64,000 nucleotides of DNA from Streptomyces sp. NBC_01224 (GTDB lineage Bacteria; Actinomycetota; Actinomycetes; Streptomycetales; Streptomycetaceae): positions 4,583,001-4,647,000 of the forward strand of contig NZ_CP108529.1 in the NCBI RefSeq assembly GCF_036002945.1, given 5' to 3'. Of this stretch, positions 16,136 through 24,246 are shown piece after piece. How positions within the stretch are numbered: the first letter of the stretch is position 1; each line of letters begins with the position of its first letter. Below the pieces are notes generated by a model, which searched no databases, was not told the origin of the DNA, and saw only the letters and a program-made list of their open reading frames with translations. The translations under genes were made by a program, and so were the position numbers.

Positions 16136-18829
16136 TTAACCGGCCGGGCCCCCGAAGAATCCGCCGTTGCCGTTGCCATTGCCATTGCCATTGCCATTGC
16201 CGTTGCCACCGCCCGGTGGCGTGGAGGACGGCGACGGGCTGGTGCTGGGACCGCCTGCGGCTCCGCCGTTGTCAGCGCCGGTGTTGGTCCCGCCGTTGGT
16301 GTTCTGGCAGTTCCAGTCCCATGCGCTACAGGTGTCGCTGGGGTCGGGCGCCGGCGGGGACGGGCTCATCGGGGGCGACTTGGTCTCCGACGCGGACGGC
16401 GAGGGCGAATCCACCGTGGTGGGCGACGGCTTGGGGCTCTGCGCGCCGCCACCGTAGACCTTCTCACCGATCGGCCCCGGCTTCGGGAATGTCACGACCG
16501 GCTTGCCCTGCATCGCCTCCGCCATGTAGTCGTGCCAGATCTGGGCCGGGAACGAGGCACCGTGGATCGTCCTCTCACCACCCGTGCCGTACATCTTCTC
16601 GAACTTGCGGTTCGCGTTCTTCTCGTCGTCGTCCAGCCGGTACATGCTGATGGCCGTGGACAGCTGCGGGGTGTAGCCGACGAACCAGGCCGACTTGTTC
16701 TCGTCCGTCGTACCCGTCTTGCCTGCCACGTCACGGCCGGGGAGCTGCGCGGGGGTACCGGTTCCCTTCTCGACGACGTTCTTCAGGACGTCGGTGACGT
16801 TGTCGGCGATGTCGGGATCGAAGGCGCGCTTGGGGACGTCCTTGTGCTGGTAGATGGTTTCGCCCTCGTGCTTCACCTCGGTGACCGAGTAGGGCTCGCG
16901 CTGCTGTCCGCTGGCGGCGAAGGTCGCGTACGCACCGGCCATACGGATCGCACTGGGCGAGGACGTGCCGATGGAGAACGACGGCACATGTGAATCCGCC
17001 ATGCTGTCGTCGTCCTTGAGGCCGGCGGCAATGGCGACGTCCTTCACCTTGTCGGTGCCGACGTCCATGCCGAGCTGGACGTACGGGGAGTTGGCGGACC
17101 ACTGCATCGCCTCACGAAGGGTGATGTTGCCCTTCGACTCATGGCCGTCGTTGGCCTGCAGCCACTCCTTGCCGTTTTCGTCGGTCCAGATCTGGCCGTT
17201 GTACTTCTTGATCTTCAGCTTGTCGTCGGCGTTGTAGATGCTCAGCGGCGAGACCTGCTCACGCTGCGACAAGCCCTGGTCCTCGCCGAGCAAGGGGTCG
17301 CGCTTGCCGTACTCCATCGCTGCCGCCAGCACGAACGGCTTGAAGGTCGAACCGACCTGCGCACCCGTGGGGTTGGCGTTGTTGGTGTAGTGCTTGGTCG
17401 CGTCCTGACCGCCGTAGATCGCCACGATGGCACCGGTCTTGGTATCCACCGACCCGCCGCCGAACTGGACGTGGGTGTCCGTCTCGGGGCGCTTCTTCGG
17501 ATTGATCTTGCTGTCGTAGACCTTCTGGACCGCGGCGTCGAGCTCCTTGACCTTCTTCTTGTTGAACGTGGTGTGGATCTCGTAGCCGCCCTGGGCCAGC
17601 TTGTTCGCCGTCATACCCTCGACGTTGTTCAGGGCGTACGACTTGGCGAGGTCGACCAGGTAGCCGGTCTGACCGCCCAGCTGGGCGCTCTTCCTCGGCG
17701 GCTTGATATCCGGGAAATCGGTGTACTTGGCGCGCTCCGCCTGCGAGAGACGCTTGTCCTTCACCTCTTCGTCGAGGATCCACTTCCAGCGCTTCTTGGC
17801 ACGCGCGGTGTTCTTCGCCTTGGTGGCCTCCTTATCCTCCTCGGGGACGCCCGCCGGGTCGAAGTAGGTAGGCCCCTTGAGCAGCGTGGCCAGGAACGCA
17901 CACTCGCTCGCGTCCAGGTCCTCGGCGTCCTTGTCGAAGTACGTCCGGGCCGCCGCCTGGATCCCTGAGGCACCTCGCCCGTAGTAGGAGATGTTCAGGT
18001 AGTCACGGATGATGTCCTTCTTGTCCGTCTCGTTGGTGACCTTGAGCGTGATGAAGAGCTCCTGGAACTTCCGGCTCAGGGTCTGGTCCTGGGACAGGTA
18101 GGAGTTCTTCACGTACTGCTGGGTGATCGTCGATCCACCCTGGGTCTGGCCGCCGGTCGCCATGTTGTACAGAGCACGGGCGATGCCCATGGGGTCGATG
18201 CCGCTGTCATGTTCGAAGGACTTGTTCTCAGCCGAGATGACCGCGTTACGCATGGCTTCGGGGATCTGCCCGTAACTAATGATCTGACGGTTGACCTCAC
18301 CGCCCGTGGCGACCATCTGCGTGCCGTCGTCCCAGAAATAGACGTTGTTCTGCGCTTTCGCGGTGTTTTTCACTTCGGGCGTGGTGACCATCGCGTACGC
18401 GAGGCCGGCCAGGCCCATGAGCAGGCCCAGGAAGCCGACACAGAGGCCGGAGACCAGCTTCCACGACGGCACCCAGCGCCGCAGGCCGTACTTCCCGGCG
18501 CGCGGATAGTCGATGAAGCGCTTCTTGGCAGGACGCTGACTACCGCGGCCACGCCCCCTGCCCGGGCCCTCGTGTCCGCTGTCGCCACCACCACCGCGAC
18601 GACGACCACCGCCGCCGCCACGGCTCCCGCCGCCGCCGCGCTGGGCGGCTCGTCTGGCCTCGGCGCGTCCGCCGTACGGGCTGTCCCCGCCATGCGAACC
18701 GGAAGGTGACTCGGAAGTTACTCCGCGTGACGGAGCGGCGCGGCGTCCTGAGGACTGCTGGGCGGCTCGTCTGGCCGCTGCGCGCCCACCACCTTGCGGT
18801 TGCGGCGTTTTGCGACGGTGCTCGCTCAT
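16136..18829 (-). CDS. Class A penicillin-binding protein (bifunctional transglycosylase/transpeptidase)
   Basis: 897 residues. The cytoplasmic tail is Gly/Arg-rich (1-125), one membrane anchor lies near 126-150, and the GT51 domain shows AENKSFEHDSGIDP with the catalytic Glu near 203. The transpeptidase domain has S-x-x-K as STFK from residue 494, SAN (WSANSPYVQ) and KTGTT at 704-708. The C terminus is a Pro/Ser/Thr linker, a Cys pair (TCSAWDWNCQN) and a tail of GN dipeptides. I chose ATG 18829 (MSEHRRKTP); the frame is open upstream. It polymerises and cross-links peptidoglycan outside the membrane. It is divergent from the PadR gene. Confidence 0.95.
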   Translation of the reverse strand: MSEHRRKTPQPQGGGRAAARRAAQQSSGRRAAPSRGVTSESPSGSHGGDSPYGGRAEARRAAQRGGGGSRGGGGGRRRGGGGDSGHEGPGRGRGRGSQRPAKKRFIDYPRAGKYGLRRWVPSWKLVSGLCVGFLGLLMGLAGLAYAMVTTPEVKNTAKAQNNVYFWDDGTQMVATGGEVNRQIISYGQIPEAMRNAVISAENKSFEHDSGIDPMGIARALYNMATGGQTQGGSTITQQYVKNSYLSQDQTLSRKFQELFITLKVTNETDKKDIIRDYLNISYYGRGASGIQAAARTYFDKDAEDLDASECAFLATLLKGPTYFDPAGVPEEDKEATKAKNTARAKKRWKWILDEEVKDKRLSQAERAKYTDFPDIKPPRKSAQLGGQTGYLVDLAKSYALNNVEGMTANKLAQGGYEIHTTFNKKKVKELDAAVQKVYDSKINPKKRPETDTHVQFGGGSVDTKTGAIVAIYGGQDATKHYTNNANPTGAQVGSTFKPFVLAAAMEYGKRDPLLGEDQGLSQREQVSPLSIYNADDKLKIKKYNGQIWTDENGKEWLQANDGHESKGNITLREAMQWSANSPYVQLGMDVGTDKVKDVAIAAGLKDDDSMADSHVPSFSIGTSSPSAIRMAGAYATFAASGQQREPYSVTEVKHEGETIYQHKDVPKRAFDPDIADNVTDVLKNVVEKGTGTPAQLPGRDVAGKTGTTDENKSAWFVGYTPQLSTAISMYRLDDDEKNANRKFEKMYGTGGERTIHGASFPAQIWHDYMAEAMQGKPVVTFPKPGPIGEKVYGGGAQSPKPSPTTVDSPSPSASETKSPPMSPSPPAPDPSDTCSAWDWNCQNTNGGTNTGADNGGAAGGPSTSPSPSSTPPGGGNGNGNGNGNGNGNGGFFGGPAG

Positions 18830-19102
18830 GGAACGACTACTCCTCGGGCAGGCGAGAACGCCTGGAAGCGGCAGTTGAGATCCGGTCCCCCGAATTACGG
18901 ACCAGCCCTGCGACAGGCTCATCCGCAGTGCATCCGGCTAGTCCGCGAAGACTGACGCGCACGGGCGTCTCACGGTTCCCGGTGGTCTGCATGCCGCACA
19001 GACTACGCACGGTCAAAACCCTCCTAGGGCCGAACTTCACCCCAAACGACGCAAGTCGGTGCCTACGAATTCACGATGTGACGCCGTTCACGATGGCCCC
19101 TC
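18830..19102. other. Upstream region of the PBP gene
   Basis: This is the promoter-proximal part of the 414-bp gap between the divergent PBP and PadR genes. I see no gene or strong repeat in it; the PadR control elements follow at 19103-19201. Confidence 0.5.
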
Positions 19103-19131
19103 TTGTCGCAGCGCGACGACCGATCTATCGT
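19103..19131 (+). promoter_or_regulatory. padR promoter
   Basis: TTGTCG (19103-19108), a 17-bp spacer and TATCGT (19126-19131) resemble a vegetative sigma-70-type promoter. The expected start point, about 19138, lies inside the palindrome at 19134-19156. Confidence 0.6.
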
Positions 19132-19133
19132 CA

Positions 19134-19156
19134 TGATGTATCGAGTCGATACATCA
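19134..19156. promoter_or_regulatory. PadR operator palindrome
   Basis: This is a 23-bp perfect inverted repeat around one central base; the core is ATGTATCGAGTCGATACAT (19136-19154). PadR proteins typically bind ATGT...ACAT palindromes. It overlaps the predicted transcription start, so autorepression is likely. Confidence 0.7.
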
Positions 19157-19201
19157 GCTCGGTACATCAGCTCGGTACATCAGCTCGGCACATCAGCTCG
19201 G
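19150..19201 (+). repeat. Four tandem 13-bp repeats in the padR leader
   Basis: The unit (T/C)ACATCAGCTCGG occurs four times without spacers: 19150-19162, 19163-19175, 19176-19188 and 19189-19201. The first three are identical; the fourth differs by one base. Each carries the ACATCA half of the adjacent operator palindrome, so they may be extra half-sites, or slippage products. They lie in the transcribed leader, ending 42 bp before the start codon. Confidence 0.85.
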
Positions 19202-19243
19202 CACAGGGCTCCGCAGGAGCACTCGGAGAAGGAGGAGGCGAAA

Positions 19244-19951
19244 TTGAGCAGACGCTCAGGCATCCTCGAATTCGCCGTTCTCGGTCTGCTTCGCGAATCC
19301 CCGATGCACGGGTACGAGCTGCGCAAACGTCTCAACACCTCGTTGGGGATCTTCCGCGCCTTCAGCTACGGCACCCTCTACCCCTGCCTCAAGACGCTGG
19401 TCGCCAACGGCTGGTTGATCGAGGAGCCTGGAAGCTCCCCGGCCAGCCTTCCGCCTGCGACCGGCCGTGCGGTCGTCCCCGCCTCCTCGCTGGCCGGACG
19501 CCGCGCCAAGATCGTCTACCGGCTGACGCCAGAAGGTAAGGAGCACTTCGAGGAGCTGCTCTCGCACACCGGGCCCGACTCCTGGGAGGACGAGCACTTC
19601 GCAGCCCGTTTCGCCTTCTTCGGGCAGACGGAGCACGAGGTGCGGATGCGGGTCCTGGAAGGCCGGCGCAGCCGGCTGGAGGAGCGCCTGGAGAAGATGC
19701 GGGCCTCTCTGGCCCGCACCCGCGAGCGCCTCGACGACTACACACTTGAGCTGCAGCGACACGGCATGGAGTCCGTGGAGCGCGAAGTGCGCTGGCTGAA
19801 CGAGCTCATCGAGAGCGAGCGGTCGGGACGGGATCAGCGACGGTCCTCACCCGGGAGCGAAGCTCCGCAGAACACAGCAGGAGAGACGGACGGCCTGCCC
19901 CGGCACCGGGGTAACACCCCGCCGGATCCGTCCGACGACACCTCAAAGTGA
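19244..19951 (+). CDS. PadR-family transcriptional regulator
   Basis: 235 residues. The N-terminal winged helix (SGILEFAVLGLLRESPMHGYELRKRL ... FSYGTLYPCLKTLVANGWL, about 4-62) is classic PadR, and the C-terminal half is a helical, charged dimerisation region (about 130-195). I chose the TTG start at 19244 because GGAGGAGG lies directly upstream and the winged helix starts at residue 4. An insert near residues 65-87 (PGSSPASLPPATGRAVVPASS) widens the wing loop. It sits 61 bp upstream of the inositol-phosphate synthase gene, so it probably controls both. Confidence 0.9.
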   Translation: MSRRSGILEFAVLGLLRESPMHGYELRKRLNTSLGIFRAFSYGTLYPCLKTLVANGWLIEEPGSSPASLPPATGRAVVPASSLAGRRAKIVYRLTPEGKEHFEELLSHTGPDSWEDEHFAARFAFFGQTEHEVRMRVLEGRRSRLEERLEKMRASLARTRERLDDYTLELQRHGMESVEREVRWLNELIESERSGRDQRRSSPGSEAPQNTAGETDGLPRHRGNTPPDPSDDTSK

Positions 19952-19954
19952 GGT

Positions 19955-19972
19955 CCCCGCAGATCCGCGGGG
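19955..19972 (+). terminator. Hairpin between padR and ino1
   Basis: CCCCGC (19955-19960) and GCGGGG (19967-19972) form a short stem directly after the padR stop. It could reduce read-through into ino1; it is weak for a full terminator. Confidence 0.4.
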
Positions 19973-20012
19973 CTTCATCGAGAACATCCATTACACACAG
20001 GGAGCAACCGGA

Positions 20013-21095
20013 ATGGGTTCGGTTCGCGTAGCCATCGTCGGCGTGGGCAACTGCGCCGCCTCGCTGGTCCAGGGCGTCGAGTACTACAAGGACGCCGATC
20101 CGGCCGGCAAGGTGCCCGGTCTGATGCACGTTCAGTTCGGCGACTACCACGTGCGGGACGTCGAGTTCGTGGCCGCCTTCGACGTCGACGCGAAGAAGGT
20201 CGGCCTCGACCTCGCGGACGCCATCGGTGCCAGCGAGAACAACACCATCAAGCTCTGCGACGTGCCGAACGCCGGCGTCACCGTTCAGCGCGGCCACACC
20301 CATGACGGTCTGGGTAAGTACTACCGTCAGACCATCGAGGAGTCGACCGAGGCCCCGGTCGACATCGTCCAGATCCTCAAGGACCGTAAGGTCGACGTCC
20401 TCGTCTGCTACCTGCCGGTCGGATCCGAGGTCGCTGCGAAGTTCTACGCGCAGTGCGCCATCGACGCCAAGGTCGCGTTCGTCAACGCTCTCCCGGTCTT
20501 CATCGCCGGCACCAAGGAGTGGGCGGACAAGTTCACCGAGGCCGGTGTCCCGATCGTCGGCGACGACATCAAGTCGCAGGTCGGCGCCACCATCACGCAC
20601 CGCGTGATGGCGAAGCTCTTCGAGGACCGGGGCGTCGTCCTGGACCGCACGATGCAGCTGAACGTCGGCGGCAACATGGACTTCAAGAACATGCTCGAGC
20701 GTGAGCGCCTGGAGTCCAAGAAGATCTCCAAGACGCAGGCCGTCACTTCCCAGATCCGTGACCGCGAGCTCGGTGCGGACAACGTCCACATCGGCCCGTC
20801 GGACTACGTGGCCTGGCTGGACGACCGCAAGTGGGCGTACGTGCGCCTCGAGGGCCGCGCCTTCGGTGACGTTCCGCTGAACCTGGAGTACAAGCTCGAG
20901 GTCTGGGACTCCCCGAACTCCGCCGGTGTCATCATCGACGCCGTCCGCGCCGCGAAGATCGCCAAGGACCGCGGCATCGGTGGCCCGATCCTCTCCGCGT
21001 CCTCGTACTTCATGAAGTCCCCGCCGGTCCAGTACTTCGACGACGAAGCCCGCGAGAACGTCGAGAAGTTCATCAGGGGCGAGGTCGCCAACTGA
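20013..21095 (+). CDS. ino1: Inositol-1-phosphate synthase (actinobacterial Ino1)
   Basis: 360 residues, the actinobacterial length. It converts glucose 6-phosphate to 1L-myo-inositol 1-phosphate using NAD+; in actinomycetes this feeds mycothiol and phosphatidylinositol. The NAD-binding motif is VAIVGVGNCAASLVQG (5-20). The family blocks GGNMDFKNMLERERLESKKISKT (start near 219) and LNLEYKLEVWDSPNSAGV contain the catalytic lysines. ATG 20013 is preceded by GGGAGCAA. A strong terminator follows. Mycothiol links it functionally to the redox genes near 34 kb, which is an inference. Confidence 0.95.
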   Translation: MGSVRVAIVGVGNCAASLVQGVEYYKDADPAGKVPGLMHVQFGDYHVRDVEFVAAFDVDAKKVGLDLADAIGASENNTIKLCDVPNAGVTVQRGHTHDGLGKYYRQTIEESTEAPVDIVQILKDRKVDVLVCYLPVGSEVAAKFYAQCAIDAKVAFVNALPVFIAGTKEWADKFTEAGVPIVGDDIKSQVGATITHRVMAKLFEDRGVVLDRTMQLNVGGNMDFKNMLERERLESKKISKTQAVTSQIRDRELGADNVHIGPSDYVAWLDDRKWAYVRLEGRAFGDVPLNLEYKLEVWDSPNSAGVIIDAVRAAKIAKDRGIGGPILSASSYFMKSPPVQYFDDEARENVEKFIRGEVAN

Positions 21096-21161
21096 CGCCA
21101 CCGGAGACGGCGCGTCGGCGCGGATCGGTGATGAGCGGCAACGCTCCTTCCCTTCCGCACT

Positions 21162-21200
21162 GTTGAGGGTCCCCGGGTAATCCGCCCGGGGACCCTCAAC
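21162..21200 (+). terminator. Terminator after ino1
   Basis: A 16-bp perfect stem is formed by 21162-21177 and 21185-21200 (GTTGAGGGTCCCCGGG and its complement), with a 7-base loop. Confidence 0.9.
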
Positions 21201-21219
21201 GTATGTGACCCTTGATCAC

Positions 21220-22488
21220 ATGCCTGTCGTAGGTGATCTGCGCGTACTTCTGCGCCTTCGGAACTTCCGTCGTCTGCTCGCCGTACGACTTCTCTCCCAG
21301 TCGGCCGACGGCGTCTACCAGGTGGCACTGGCGGCTCATGTCGTCTTCTCCCCGGAGAAACAGGCGTCGGCGGCGGCCATCGCCTCCGCAATGGCCGTGC
21401 TGCTGCTGCCGTACTCGCTCATCGGCCCCTTTGCCGGCGTCCTGCTGGACCGCTGGCCGCGCCGTCAGGTCTTTCTGTACGGCAACCTGCTGCGCGCCGC
21501 ACTCGCCTGCTGCACCGCACTCCTGATCCTCGGTTCCGCACCTGACTGGCTCTTCTACGCCTCGGCGCTGTGCGTCACCGCGGTCAACCGTTTTGTGCTG
21601 GCCGGGCTCTCGGCCGCGCTGCCGCGTGTCGTCGACAGGGACCGGCTGGTGGTGGCGAACTCGCTCTCACCGACCGCGGGCACCCTTGCCGCCACGGCCG
21701 GTGGTGGCCTCGCCTTCATCGTGCGGCTGCTACTCGCCGACTCCGATGCGGCAGTGGTGCTGCTGGGCGCGGCTCTCTACCTCGCTTCGGCGCTGGCATC
21801 CCTGAGCCTTGCCACCGGGCTCCTCGGACCGGATCAGGACGGGGCCCGCATCCGGCTGAGAAAGGCTCTGGTCATCACCGCACGGGGGCTCGCCGACGGA
21901 CTGCGCCATCTGGCGGAACGGAAGCAAGCGACCCGGGCGCTGGCCGCCATGACCGTGATCCGCTTCTGCTACGGGGCACTGACCGTGATGGTGCTGATGT
22001 TGTGCCGGTACGCCTGGTCCGACAGCGAATCCGAAGGCCTGGCCCTCCTCGGACTGGCTGTGGCGGTCTCCGGTGCGGGGTTCTTCGCGGCAGCCGTGGT
22101 GACACCTTGGGCGGTGGGGCGGCTCGGCCGATTCCGCTGGATGGCGGTGTGCGCGACGGCGGCCGCCGTCCTCGAACCCGCACTGGGGCTGTGGTTCATC
22201 CCCGTGCCGATACTCGTCGCGGCATTTATCCTCGGACTCATCACCCAGGGGTCGAAGATCGCGACGGACACGGTGGTGCAGACCTCGGTGGACGATGCCT
22301 TCCGCGGCCGGGTCTTCTCCCTCTACGACGTGCTGTTCAACGTGGCATTCGTGGGCGCTGCCGCAGCCTCCGCTCTCATGCTGCCACCTGACGGCCAGTC
22401 GTTCGTGGTGGTGATCGGGGTAGCCGTGCTCTATGCGGTCATCGCCGTACTGCTGTTCCGGTGGAGCCGCACCGGCAGGCCGCTCTAG
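21220..22488 (+). CDS. Major facilitator superfamily transporter
   Basis: 422 residues with about 12 hydrophobic segments. The loop LLDRWPRRQVFLYGNLLRA matches the MFS loop 2-3 motif (D-R-x-G-R-R type), and GLITQGSKIATDTVVQTSVDDAFRGRVFSLYDVLFN is typical of the MFS_3/enterobactin-exporter-like group. The substrate is unknown. The start is uncertain: ATG 21220 or GTG 21205; neither has a clear ribosome binding site, so a leaderless transcript is possible. Downstream lie two parS palindromes, then the convergent CCA-adding enzyme gene. Confidence 0.88.
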   Translation: MPVVGDLRVLLRLRNFRRLLAVRLLSQSADGVYQVALAAHVVFSPEKQASAAAIASAMAVLLLPYSLIGPFAGVLLDRWPRRQVFLYGNLLRAALACCTALLILGSAPDWLFYASALCVTAVNRFVLAGLSAALPRVVDRDRLVVANSLSPTAGTLAATAGGGLAFIVRLLLADSDAAVVLLGAALYLASALASLSLATGLLGPDQDGARIRLRKALVITARGLADGLRHLAERKQATRALAAMTVIRFCYGALTVMVLMLCRYAWSDSESEGLALLGLAVAVSGAGFFAAAVVTPWAVGRLGRFRWMAVCATAAAVLEPALGLWFIPVPILVAAFILGLITQGSKIATDTVVQTSVDDAFRGRVFSLYDVLFNVAFVGAAAASALMLPPDGQSFVVVIGVAVLYAVIAVLLFRWSRTGRPL

Positions 22489-22494
22489 TGTGCG

Positions 22495-22546
22495 CGATAC
22501 GGCGAGGGGCGCTGTTTCACGTGAAACAGCGCCCCTCGCCGTATCG
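22495..22546. promoter_or_regulatory. parS site centred in a 52-bp perfect palindrome
   Basis: The 14-bp parS core is at 22514-22527. Both arms extend it to a perfect 52-bp inverted repeat (22495-22546, centre 22520/22521). As RNA this makes a GC-rich hairpin just after the MFS stop, so it may combine ParB binding with transcription termination. Confidence 0.92.
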
Positions 22547-22551
22547 GGTCA

Positions 22552-22579
22552 CGGTCATGTTTCACGTGAAACATGACCG
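22552..22579. promoter_or_regulatory. parS site in a 28-bp perfect palindrome
   Basis: The parS core is at 22559-22572 and the palindrome extends to 22552-22579. It lies 45 bp centre-to-centre from the previous parS, between convergent genes. Confidence 0.92.
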
Positions 22580-22620
22580 CGGCCTGGTCCTCACCTCTGC
22601 CGGCCGAGCCTCCAGCGGTC

Positions 22621-24063
22621 TCAGGTCTGCACCGCCCACCACTTCTTGAGCTTCTCGACCGCCACGTCATGCTCCATCGGCCCGTGCTCCAGCCGTAGCT
22701 CCAGCAGGAACGCGTAGGCCTTGCCGATAACCGGCCCAGGACCGACACCCAGGGTCTTCATGATCTCGTTGCCGTCGAGGTCGGGCCGGATGGCATCCAG
22801 CTCCTCCTGCTCCTGTAGCTGTGCAATGCGCTCCTCAAGCCCGTCATAGGTCCGTGAGAGGGCAGCAGCCTTGCGCTTGTTCCGCGTGGTGCAGTCCGAG
22901 CGGGTCAGCTTGTGCAGCCGCTCCAGCAGAGGTCCCGCATCACGCACATACCGGCGCACCGCGGAGTCGGTCCACTCGCCCTCACCGTAGCCATGGAAGC
23001 GCAGATGAAGCTCCACGAGCTTCGAGACGTCCTTGACCATGTCGTTGGAGTACTTGAGCGCGGCCATCCGCTTCTTGACCATCTTGGCGCCCACCACCTC
23101 GTGGTGATGGAACGAGACGCGTCCGTCCTTCTCGAAGCGCCGCGTCCTCGGCTTGCCGATGTCATGGAGGAGAGCGGCAAGGCGCAGAACCAGATCAGGC
23201 CCGTCCTCCTCCAGGTCGATCGCCTGCTCCAGGACGGTCAGCGAGTGCTCATAGACATCTTTGTGACGGTGATGCTCGTCACTTTCCAGACGCAGAGCGG
23301 GGAGCTCCGGCAGCACCTGCTGCGCCAGCCCCGTACCGACGAGCAGCGCCAGACCCTTGCGGGGGTTGACGGAGAGCAGCAGCTTGTTGAGCTCCTCCCT
23401 GACCCGCTCGGCGGAGACGATCTCGATGCGGCCGGCCATTTCCGTCATCGCCGTGACCACATCGGGGGCGACATCGAAGTCCAGCTGCGCGGCGAAGCGA
23501 GCAGCACGCAGCATGCGCAGCGGATCGTCGGAGAACGATTCCTCGGGGGTGCCGGGAGTGCGCAGTACACGCTCGGCCAGGTCCTCAAGACCGCCATGAG
23601 GATCGATGAAGTCCTTCTGCGGAAGAGCTACTGCCATCGCGTTGACCGTGAAGTCACGACGGACGAGGTCTTCCTCGATGGAATCGCCGTAGGACACCTC
23701 GGGCTTGCGCGAGGTCCTGTCGTACGCCTCCGACCTGTATGTGGTGACCTCGATCTGGTAGCCGTCCTTCTGGGCACCCACAGTGCCGAAGGCGATCCCG
23801 ACCTCCCATACCGAGTCGGCCCACGGCCGGACGATCTTCAGTACGGCCTCGGGGCGGGCGTCGGTCGTGAAGTCCAGGTCGTTCCCGAGCCTGCCGAGAA
23901 GCGCATCCCGGACCGAGCCGCCGACCAGGGCGAGGCTGAATCCGGCATCCTGGAATCGGCGGGCGAGGTCGTCGGCGACCGGGGACACCCGCAGTAGTTC
24001 ACTGACTGCGCGGTGCTGCACCTGGGTCAGGGCACGGGAGCTGTCTTCATTGGCGTTCGACAC
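22621..24063 (-). CDS. cca: CCA tRNA nucleotidyltransferase / poly(A) polymerase family
   Basis: 480 residues. The class II nucleotidyltransferase head has LVGGSVRDALLGRLGNDLDFTTDARP, where GGSVRD and the DLD metal ligands are visible (about 41-66). The neck and body follow, then an HD domain (LLHDIGKP) that may hydrolyse phosphoesters. It adds or repairs the CCA end of tRNAs. I chose GTG 24063 (SNANEDSSRALTQVQ), the start point conserved in the genus; the frame is open far upstream across the neighbouring gene, which is a GC artefact. It is divergent from the DUF6049 gene. Confidence 0.92.
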   Translation of the reverse strand: MSNANEDSSRALTQVQHRAVSELLRVSPVADDLARRFQDAGFSLALVGGSVRDALLGRLGNDLDFTTDARPEAVLKIVRPWADSVWEVGIAFGTVGAQKDGYQIEVTTYRSEAYDRTSRKPEVSYGDSIEEDLVRRDFTVNAMAVALPQKDFIDPHGGLEDLAERVLRTPGTPEESFSDDPLRMLRAARFAAQLDFDVAPDVVTAMTEMAGRIEIVSAERVREELNKLLLSVNPRKGLALLVGTGLAQQVLPELPALRLESDEHHRHKDVYEHSLTVLEQAIDLEEDGPDLVLRLAALLHDIGKPRTRRFEKDGRVSFHHHEVVGAKMVKKRMAALKYSNDMVKDVSKLVELHLRFHGYGEGEWTDSAVRRYVRDAGPLLERLHKLTRSDCTTRNKRKAAALSRTYDGLEERIAQLQEQEELDAIRPDLDGNEIMKTLGVGPGPVIGKAYAFLLELRLEHGPMEHDVAVEKLKKWWAVQT

Positions 24064-24246
24064 AACAGAAAAGGGTACGTGCCCGGACCGGCCCGGTCGT
24101 CCTGGTTTCGTCCCGCCCTGCGAGACTCTTCCGATCATGTAGCGGACTCCCCAGCACTTGGCACCCACGCACATCGTTACCATGCGGGGACGCAGCAACC
24201 GACAACCATCGACACCAGCTGACAACGACGAGGGACGGGTAGGCGC

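Noticed and set aside
16158..16208. Hexamer-like DNA repeat at the end of the PBP gene
   Set aside because: It encodes the GN dipeptide tail in frame; it is a low-complexity protein end, not an independent element.
19150..19201. Tandem 13-bp repeats as a CRISPR array
   Set aside because: There are no spacers, the unit is too short and no cas genes are near. They are promoter-region tandem repeats.
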